DNA from: Pseudomonadales bacterium
GTDB taxonomy: Bacteria > Pseudomonadota > Gammaproteobacteria > Pseudomonadales > Azotimanducaceae
Direction: 5' to 3'
Length of the DNA stretch: 8,851 bases
Assembly (NCBI GenBank): GCA_022448765.1
Contig: JAKUTI010000101.1
Coordinates: 1 to 8,851, forward strand
Part shown: one piece after another, positions 1 to 5,354 of the stretch
Layout: each line of letters starts with the position of its first letter
Numbering within the stretch: position 1 is the first letter of the stretch
Translations under genes and position numbers: made by a program
Notes under the pieces: model-generated
Databases searched by the model: none
The model's input: the letters and a program-made list of their open reading frames with translations, nothing else
Told to the model about the DNA's origin: nothing

Positions 1-1
1 A

Positions 2-94
2 AGCGCTCGCGTTCCTGTCATCTACACAGTGCAACAGTATAGGGAAGCCGCTTGGATATCCCGGTTAAAACGAAGGGCCGCCGAGGCGGTTTGA
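2..94 (+). CDS. Possible C-terminal end of an upstream gene (partial)
   Basis: The second forward frame is open from the left edge and ends at a TGA at 92-94, giving about 30 residues that include VPVIYTVQQYREAAW and a basic, alanine-rich tail. The codons look plausible for a coding end (for example GTC ATC TAC), and the next gene begins after it on the same strand. Thirty open codons can occur by chance and I do not recognise the family, so this is a weak call. If real, the gene ends 130 bases before the preferred start of the PQQ dehydrogenase, leaving room for a promoter between them, although I could not pick out a clear one. Confidence 0.3.
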   Translation, partial: SARVPVIYTVQQYREAAWISRLKRRAAEAV

Positions 95-224
95 GGGTAT
101 GGACCACATTTAGATGAACCGCCGTACCATCCACCGCGTGCCTCGCGTCTCCTTCGCACGCATCACCCGTTCTGATATGTTCCCCGACACGCGCATTAAG
201 CTTATCGGGGTCGCTGGAACAGCA

Positions 225-2423
225 ATGAAACTGAAAACCGTTGGTCCGCCGTCTCTCAATGCACTCGTCGGTGCGGCCATACTTTTGTTGTCGAGTTGCG
301 CCGACGAGTCGCCTTCAACACGCGAACATAACGTCGGAACCTCGGAAACCAAAGCGCTATCACACGCCGGTGACGTGGACGACGAACGAATCGCCAGCGC
401 GTTCACGAGCGAGCCGGGGAGCTGGCTTGCCTACGGTCAAACGTACAAAGAACAACGATTCTCCATGCTTACGCAAATCGACAAGGACAATGTCTCCGAC
501 TTGGGCCTTGCCTGGACAAAGCCGATAGGCGCTATGGAGCGGATGCAAGCGACACCCCTTGTGGTTGACGGCGTTATGTATGTGACCAACGGATTAAGCG
601 TGGTCTACGCGATAGACGCGATATCCGGGGAAGAAATTTGGACCTTTGATCCGGAAACGGACCGAAGCTACATTCAATACGCGTTTGACCTCCCTACTAA
701 TCGGGGCGTCGCCGTGTACAAAGGTCGAGTCTACGTCGCGACATTCGACGGGCGACTGCTCGCCATCGACGCCGTCACCGGGAAAAAGGTCTGGGATATC
801 GACACCTGGCATCCATCGGCGCTCGATCGTTTCAATATCACGGGAGCACCTAGGGCTGCGGCCGGCAAAATCTACATTGGTCAAGGAAGTTCCGAGAGTA
901 GACGACGCCGCGGCTACGTCAGTGCTTATGATGCTGACACAGGTGAACTGGATTGGCGCTTTTACTTGGTGCCCGGCGATCCGAACAAACCCTTCGAGCA
1001 TCCGGAGATGGAGCTGGCCGCGAAAACATGGGGCGGCGAATGGTGGAAGTTCGGGGGTGGTGGAACCGCATGGAATTCGCTCGTCTATGACGAAGAACTA
1101 GATAGTCTCTACATTGGAGTAGGCAACGGTGCGCCATGGCCGCGTGACATTCGCTCACCCGGAGGAGGCGACGATCTGTTCCTTAGCGCCATCGTTTCGG
1201 TGAACGTCGAGACCGGCCGAATGAATTGGTACTACCAAACAACGCCCGGGGATAATTGGGATTACAGTTCGGCCATGGACATGACGCTTACCGAAATGGA
1301 AGTCGACGGCGTCGTCCGGAAAGTACTTTTGCAAGCTCCGAAAAATGGATTCTTCTACATACTTGATCGTACCGACGGGACCTTGCTACGTGCGCATCCG
1401 TACACTGATGGAATCAATTGGGCTACCCACATCGACATGGAAACGGGACGACCCGTTGAAAACCCGGAGGCGCGTTACGAAGAGAATGGGTATTGGATGC
1501 TGCCAGCCAATGCCGGCGCTCACAACTGGGAGCCGCAATCTTGGGATCAGACACTAGGGGTGATGTACTTCTATTACCACGACTACCCCAATTTCTATTC
1601 GCTCGATGAGGCCTTCGTAAAAACAGGGGTATACAAAATAAGACCGCGCGGATTGAGTCTCGGGATTGGAGAAGGCGAATATCTAAGCGCGCTCGTGGCT
1701 AAAGCGGGGCCGCGCCCAGAAACCAGAGGCTATATTACGGCATTTGACCCCTTGACTGGCGAGCACAAGTGGCGGCATCAGCTTGACGCCGCATTCAACG
1801 GTGGAGTCTTGGCCACAACAACCGGCCTTGTGTTTCAAGGCGAAGGCAATGGAAAGTTTACTGCCCGTGATACCGCCACCGGCGAGCCAATTTGGGGTTA
1901 TGAAACATCTGGTCGGTTCTCGTCGTCGCTGATCAGCTACATGATCGACGACGTTCAGTATGTCGCTACCGTCGTCAGCGGCAACAATTACGACTTACGC
2001 GGTTCCGTGCTCGTCTTCAAACTCGGTGGTGAACACGTGATGGCGTCCACCGAACAACGAAAACTGCAAATCCCAGAACAACCGTCGATCGAGGCTTCTG
2101 AGGAAACCATTCGGCAGGGAAACGCGCTATACCACGCGCATTGTGCGACCTGTCACCGGGGCATCGGCGTCACGTCCATCGTCGCCACCGCCGTCCCCGA
2201 CCTTCGTGGGATGACAGAGGAAATTCATGGTCAGTACACCGACATCGTTCTGAGGGGGAGCTTCCTGGAGAAAGGAATGGCGGGGTTCGAAGGAACCCTC
2301 GACAACGACCAAGCAGAGGCGATTCGCGCTTTCGTTGTCACCGAAGCCAACAAAATCCGTCAGCGACGGGAAGACGTCGCGAAGCGTTTCAACACGCGAC
2401 GGGACGGCTCACGACGCAGGTGA
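225..2423 (+). CDS. PQQ-dependent quinohemoprotein alcohol dehydrogenase, lipoprotein-type, with C-terminal cytochrome c
   Basis: Predicted to oxidise an alcohol or related substrate outside the cytoplasmic membrane with pyrroloquinoline quinone, passing electrons to a fused c-type heme. The 732-residue product starts with a lipoprotein signal whose lipobox LSSC places the lipidated cysteine at residue 25. An in-frame ATG at 114 would add 37 residues before this signal, so ATG 225, preceded by TGGAA, is preferred. Residues about 60-610 form the beta-propeller. Visible motifs are TGAPR with E224 (GSSE, probable metal ligand), GNG with N301, and GDNWDYS with catalytic D346. Position D346+2 is S348, not the aspartate of lanthanide-type XoxF enzymes, which suggests calcium. 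Tryptophan-docking type repeats such as ITAFDPLTGEHKW recur. The cytochrome domain has CATCH (C640, C643, H644) and probable axial M685 (KGMAGF). The vicinal cysteine pair usual in this family is replaced by F154-D155; the only cysteines are C25 and the two heme ones. Substrate unknown. No PQQ synthesis genes are nearby. Confidence 0.93.
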   Translation: MKLKTVGPPSLNALVGAAILLLSSCADESPSTREHNVGTSETKALSHAGDVDDERIASAFTSEPGSWLAYGQTYKEQRFSMLTQIDKDNVSDLGLAWTKPIGAMERMQATPLVVDGVMYVTNGLSVVYAIDAISGEEIWTFDPETDRSYIQYAFDLPTNRGVAVYKGRVYVATFDGRLLAIDAVTGKKVWDIDTWHPSALDRFNITGAPRAAAGKIYIGQGSSESRRRRGYVSAYDADTGELDWRFYLVPGDPNKPFEHPEMELAAKTWGGEWWKFGGGGTAWNSLVYDEELDSLYIGVGNGAPWPRDIRSPGGGDDLFLSAIVSVNVETGRMNWYYQTTPGDNWDYSSAMDMTLTEMEVDGVVRKVLLQAPKNGFFYILDRTDGTLLRAHPYTDGINWATHIDMETGRPVENPEARYEENGYWMLPANAGAHNWEPQSWDQTLGVMYFYYHDYPNFYSLDEAFVKTGVYKIRPRGLSLGIGEGEYLSALVAKAGPRPETRGYITAFDPLTGEHKWRHQLDAAFNGGVLATTTGLVFQGEGNGKFTARDTATGEPIWGYETSGRFSSSLISYMIDDVQYVATVVSGNNYDLRGSVLVFKLGGEHVMASTEQRKLQIPEQPSIEASEETIRQGNALYHAHCATCHRGIGVTSIVATAVPDLRGMTEEIHGQYTDIVLRGSFLEKGMAGFEGTLDNDQAEAIRAFVVTEANKIRQRREDVAKRFNTRRDGSRRR

Positions 2424-2448
2424 GGTTGTCCGCGCAACCCGTCTCCCT

Positions 2449-2844
2449 TCAATTGTTGAACCATGAGGTGATGTCTACGTCGGCAGGCACCGGTACAAAG
2501 ACCATCCGTACCGGGCCTTCCACAACCCTACTGGTGTGTCCACGACCCGTCACCGTGTCGGGCATAAACACTTCACCCGGACCCCATCGTCTCTCGTCAC
2601 CGTCTGTTGTGCCAATTTCCCATACACCCTTGAGCATGATGCAGAGCTGACGAGTAGGAGCGTTATGCCAGTCCTGAAACGCGCCTTTGGGCACTTCAAA
2701 AATTCGAACACTGGGAGATGCAAATGCTTCACTAAATCTGAGGTGATTTCCCCAGCCGTCGGTGGAGCTTATGGTTACTGGAATATCAACCTCGTCGAAA
2801 GCCGAACCGCCGTCTTTCGTCGTGAAAAATCTTGTTACTTTCAC
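2449..2844 (-). CDS. Small cupin-fold protein with incomplete metal site
   Basis: A single-domain cupin of 131 residues; biochemical role unknown. The core runs from about residue 45 to 118. The first cupin motif region reads WHNAPTRQLCIMLKG, with H60 but no HxH and no glutamate; the second reads GPGEVFMPDTVTGRGH, with H103. Only H60, H103 and perhaps Q66 could bind metal, so the classical three-histidine, one-glutamate set is not there. The pattern W-H-x-x-P-x-R-Q followed by D-T-x-x-G-x-G-H resembles a family of stand-alone bacterial cupins with no assigned function. The start is a GTG at 2844-2842 preceded by a strong ribosome binding site. The gene converges on the PQQ dehydrogenase with 25 bases between stops, and is divergent from the metallophosphoesterase. 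There is no signal peptide, so it is cytoplasmic. Confidence 0.8.
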   Translation of the reverse strand: MKVTRFFTTKDGGSAFDEVDIPVTISSTDGWGNHLRFSEAFASPSVRIFEVPKGAFQDWHNAPTRQLCIMLKGVWEIGTTDGDERRWGPGEVFMPDTVTGRGHTSRVVEGPVRMVFVPVPADVDITSWFNN

Positions 2845-2850
2845 CTATTC

Positions 2851-2856
2851 TTCTCC
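2851..2856 (-). promoter_or_regulatory. Strong ribosome binding site fixing a GTG start
   Basis: On the minus strand GGAGAA lies six bases before the GTG that opens the small cupin gene. It is the clearest Shine-Dalgarno sequence in the window and decides this non-ATG start. Confidence 0.7.
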
Positions 2857-2930
2857 ATCTAATTTTCTTTCGCTGGTCGGTACGATTGTCGAGATCGAAC
2901 GCCACCTAATCCGCCAAGCGTATACTCAGC

Positions 2931-4123
2931 TTGAGCACGCCGCGAGACGAAGGGCCCAACAAGCGTGAGCTTTCGACAGAACATATTTGCTTGGTTCGAC
3001 CTCTTATTGTTTTCACGGTGTTCCCGTTGAATATTCGTACGCTGAGCCGACGCATCCCCGCGACCATCGTGGTTACCACTTTTTACTTTGGCCTGCTGAT
3101 TTATCCCTTGATTCGCCTGATCGACTGGCTAGTTCCCGACTGGCAACCCGGAACAGTGACGTTACTCGTTCTTCTCGTCCTACCCCCGGCAGTTCGCATT
3201 CTGTCATCCAGGTTTCAAGGAGCCTTCGCCAGGCAATTCGCCGCCATCTCCATGACCTGGATGGGCTTATGTTTTCAACTTTTCCCCATTGTCATTGTCT
3301 TAGAGATCTTTCGGCTGCTAGTGCCCGTCACCGATACAACCGTTGGCCTCATCTGCCTTGTTGCATCCTGATATTGGGTGGTTGGGGCTTGATCAACGCA
3401 CAGCTCTTGAATGTCCGACACGTTCCGCTCGCCACCGATGGGAGCGTAGCAGGCAAGTCGCTCGTGCAAATTACCGACGTTCACATCGGATCGCGTCGTC
3501 CAACGTTCCTGCGACGCATTGTTAAACGTATCAACGAATTGCAAGCCGACGCGGTCTTGATTACTGGCGATCTTGTCGACGACGATGTCAGCGAGCAAGA
3601 TTTGCGCTCTTTGGCCGAGCTCAACACGACGGCGTACTTCATTCTCGGCAACCACGAACGTTACGCAAACACCGAGCAAATAATCCAGCATTTACGGGCA
3701 CTCAACGTCATCGTGTTACGTAACGAAACTGTGGACGCCGATCCGTTTCAATTCATCGGGCTCGACGATGCCGAAGCAAGAGACACCGTAAAGAAAGGTC
3801 TCAGTAACCTGTCAAAGTTAGACAATCGATACCGTATCCTCCTTTACCATCGGCCCGAGGGGGCCGAAGACGCCGCGGATTGGGGTATAAACCTCATGGT
3901 GTCGGGTCATACACATCGGGGTCAAATATTTCCGTTTAACCACCTCGTCAAGCGAATTCACCCTCGCTTGCACGGGTCGTTCGCCGTCGGTGACCTGCAC
4001 TTATACGTATCGCCTGGTACCGGGACATGGGGTCCTATATTGCGAACCAATGCACGATGCGAGGTGACGCAGTTCCAGTTTTCGCGTGATCCAATCACGC
4101 CCCAAAGTCCTAAATCAACCTAA
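2931..4123 (+). pseudogene. Membrane-anchored metallophosphoesterase, interrupted by a frameshift
   Basis: Two overlapping reading frames together spell one protein: an N-terminal multi-helix membrane part and a calcineurin-type phosphoesterase domain, the layout of YkuE/YaeI-like enzymes. The membrane part is read in the frame of 2931-3371 and includes hydrophobic runs at about 3060-3113, 3156-3205 and 3246-3325 (WMGLCFQLFPIVIVLEIF). That frame hits TGA at 3369-3371. The protein resumes in another frame with ILILGGWGLINAQ from about 3366. The catalytic domain holds the family motifs: DVH (3476-3484), GDLVD (3566-3580), GNHE (3647-3658), a histidine in YHRPE (3848-3850) and GHTH (3905-3916). 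The shift equals one missing base near 3345-3372 and breaks the last membrane helix. It may be a real mutation or a sequence error. The start is unsettled: TTG 2931 is in the membrane frame, but GTG 2965 in a third frame gives MSFRQNIFAWFDLLLF, which resembles family N-termini and would imply a second lost base near 3010-3028. The gene ends 28 bases before the carbonic anhydrase. Confidence 0.8.
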
Positions 4124-4151
4124 TATATAAGCAAATAAAGTAGTTTCAACG

Positions 4152-4796
4152 ATGCCCCAAAATAACGAAATTGAAGTGCTGCTCGAGAACAATCGACGAT
4201 GGGTAACAGAGGTCACCCGCGAAGATCCCGATTTTTTTGCGCGTACCGCTTCTCAACAAGCGCCCAAATATCTTTGGATCGGTTGCTCCGATAGCCGCGT
4301 GATACCCAACCAAATTACTGGGCTGCCGCCCGGGCAGTTGTTGGTTCATCGCAATATAGCCAACGTCGTCATGGAGACAGATCCGAATTGCATGTCCGTT
4401 ATCGATTTTGCTGTGAGGATACTGGAAGTTCGACACATCATCGTGTGCGGCCATTACGGATGCGCCGGTGTCCATACCGCCATGAGTGGTACGACCATGG
4501 ATCCGCTGAACGAATGGCTCGATGGCATTCGGACACTTTGGGGACACCATGAAGAGGATCTGTTGGAAGACGGAACGCAGGCAGCCCAGGACCGAATGAC
4601 GGAACTCAACGTGGGCAAACAAATGTTGTCACTTTGCCGAACACCGTCGGTGGAAGATGCGTGGCTAAATCGAAAATCCCTCCGGGTTCATGGCTGGATT
4701 TATGGCCTGAAGGACGGCGTACTCCAAAACCTCTACCCCGACATCGGATCCATTTCCGAACGAACACGAGCCGAGTCCGAATCACCTAGTTTCTGA
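4152..4796 (+). CDS. can: Beta-class carbonic anhydrase, Can-like (type II)
   Basis: A cytoplasmic zinc enzyme interconverting CO2 and bicarbonate. The 214 residues follow E. coli Can along nearly the whole length: an N-terminal helical arm with EDPDFF, then IGCSDSR, PGQLLVHRNIAN, CGHYGC and HGWIYGLKDG. Zinc ligands are C45, H101 and C104, and the D47/R49 dyad of the CSDSR motif is intact. W42, R67 and Y184 fall where the E. coli and Haemophilus type II enzymes have W39, R64 and Y181, residues known to bind inhibitory bicarbonate, so the same allosteric, pH-sensitive control is expected. The ATG at 4152 lacks a strong ribosome binding site, but the length matches the family. It sits 28 bases after the metallophosphoesterase and 56 before the second cupin, all on one strand, which allows co-transcription; an AT-rich stretch with TATATAA just upstream could instead be its own promoter. 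Confidence 0.96.
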   Translation: MPQNNEIEVLLENNRRWVTEVTREDPDFFARTASQQAPKYLWIGCSDSRVIPNQITGLPPGQLLVHRNIANVVMETDPNCMSVIDFAVRILEVRHIIVCGHYGCAGVHTAMSGTTMDPLNEWLDGIRTLWGHHEEDLLEDGTQAAQDRMTELNVGKQMLSLCRTPSVEDAWLNRKSLRVHGWIYGLKDGVLQNLYPDIGSISERTRAESESPSF

Positions 4797-4800
4797 AACC

Positions 4801-4851
4801 GGCGGGCGGCAATGCGCCACCCTGTAGCTCCGTACCGATCAAAGGCCCGCC
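4801..4851 (+). promoter_or_regulatory. Inverted repeat spanning the leader of the second cupin gene
   Basis: GGCGGGC at 4801-4807 is an exact reverse complement of GCCCGCC at 4845-4851, which lies directly between the probable ribosome binding site AAAGG (4841-4845) and the ATG at 4853. If paired in mRNA, the seven GC pairs would hide the start region. A smaller competing stem, GGCG (4805-4808) with CGCC (4815-4818), uses part of the same upstream arm. No T-run follows, so it is not an obvious terminator. A regulatory role is inference; GC-rich inverted repeats of this size can arise by chance. Confidence 0.4.
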
Positions 4852-4852
4852 C

Positions 4853-5215
4853 ATGAAAGATCCCATCAACTTATTGTCCAAGTTTGATCTTTTTTCCGAC
4901 CACTGGTCGCCTAAAGTCATCGCCGAAATGAACGACTACCAATTCAAAGTAGTCAAGCTCAAAGGTTCATTCGTTCGACACAAGCATGAGGAAACCGACG
5001 AAGTCTTCATCGTGATTGAGGGCAGCATGCACATTGAATTGAGCGACAAAACCGTTGAAATAAATCAGGGCGAAATGGCCGTGGTGCCAAAAGGACAACT
5101 GCATCGACCCTTTGCGAATGGAGAATGTAAAGTCTTGCTTGTGGAACCAAGAGGCACCATCAACACGGGGGATGCGGGCGGTAAACAACAGGCGCCAAAC
5201 GACGTCTGGATATAG
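4853..5215 (+). CDS. Cupin domain protein with complete metal-binding site
   Basis: A 120-residue single-domain cupin of the mannose-6-phosphate isomerase-like group (COG0662 type). It is too short to be a full isomerase and the family has no firm function. The first motif runs from G38 to G57 with H43, H45 and E50; the second begins at G73 with PKG (79-81) and H84. These four residues form the standard divalent-metal site, unlike the other cupin in this window. The N-terminus (INLLSKFDLFSDHWSPKVI) and the C-terminal EPRGTINTGDAGG, ending in DVWI, are hallmarks of a widely conserved, near-invariant stand-alone cupin. AAAGG lies seven bases before the ATG. It is the last gene of the plus-strand run, ending 22 bases before a terminator-like hairpin. 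A small-molecule binding or isomerase/oxygenase role is possible but not shown. Confidence 0.9.
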   Translation: MKDPINLLSKFDLFSDHWSPKVIAEMNDYQFKVVKLKGSFVRHKHEETDEVFIVIEGSMHIELSDKTVEINQGEMAVVPKGQLHRPFANGECKVLLVEPRGTINTGDAGGKQQAPNDVWI

Positions 5216-5237
5216 CTTCGAATGCTCGTGATGGCCG

Positions 5238-5265
5238 ACTCGAAGACGTTTCGAGTGCTCTTTTT
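5238..5265 (+). terminator. Rho-independent terminator after the second cupin
   Basis: ACTCGAA (5238-5244) pairs perfectly with TTCGAGT (5250-5256) across a five-base loop, and TTTTT follows at 5261-5265 after four bases. It lies 22 bases past the cupin stop and before the convergent CoA-transferase, as expected for the end of the plus-strand unit. The stem is only seven pairs and the T-run does not touch it, so efficiency may be moderate. Confidence 0.6.
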
Positions 5266-5354
5266 CATGGCTCGACGCACGACAGCTACACGCCGGAAAG
5301 TCATTAGAAGAAATCGGCTTTCCACTCGCCAAGTTTTCGTTTGTTAAATCATCT

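Noticed and set aside
72..92. CCGC/GCGG hairpin before the PQQ dehydrogenase
   Set aside because: A four-pair stem followed by only TTT; common in GC-rich DNA and inside a possible coding end.
114..224. ATG at 114 as start of the PQQ dehydrogenase
   Set aside because: It adds 37 basic residues before an otherwise good lipoprotein signal, with no recognised function.
2424..2439. Small stem GGTTG/CAACC just after the PQQ dehydrogenase stop, considered as a terminator
   Set aside because: Only five or six pairs and no T-run on either side; too weak to call.
2536..2862. A 108-codon plus-strand open frame opposite the small cupin
   Set aside because: The cupin has family motifs and a strong ribosome binding site; the opposing product shows neither.
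2987..3365. N-terminal extension of the phosphoesterase frame from 2987
   Set aside because: This part is rich in S, R, H and P with no membrane segments, whereas the neighbouring frame has the expected helices. It is an out-of-frame reading of the same gene, not a real domain.
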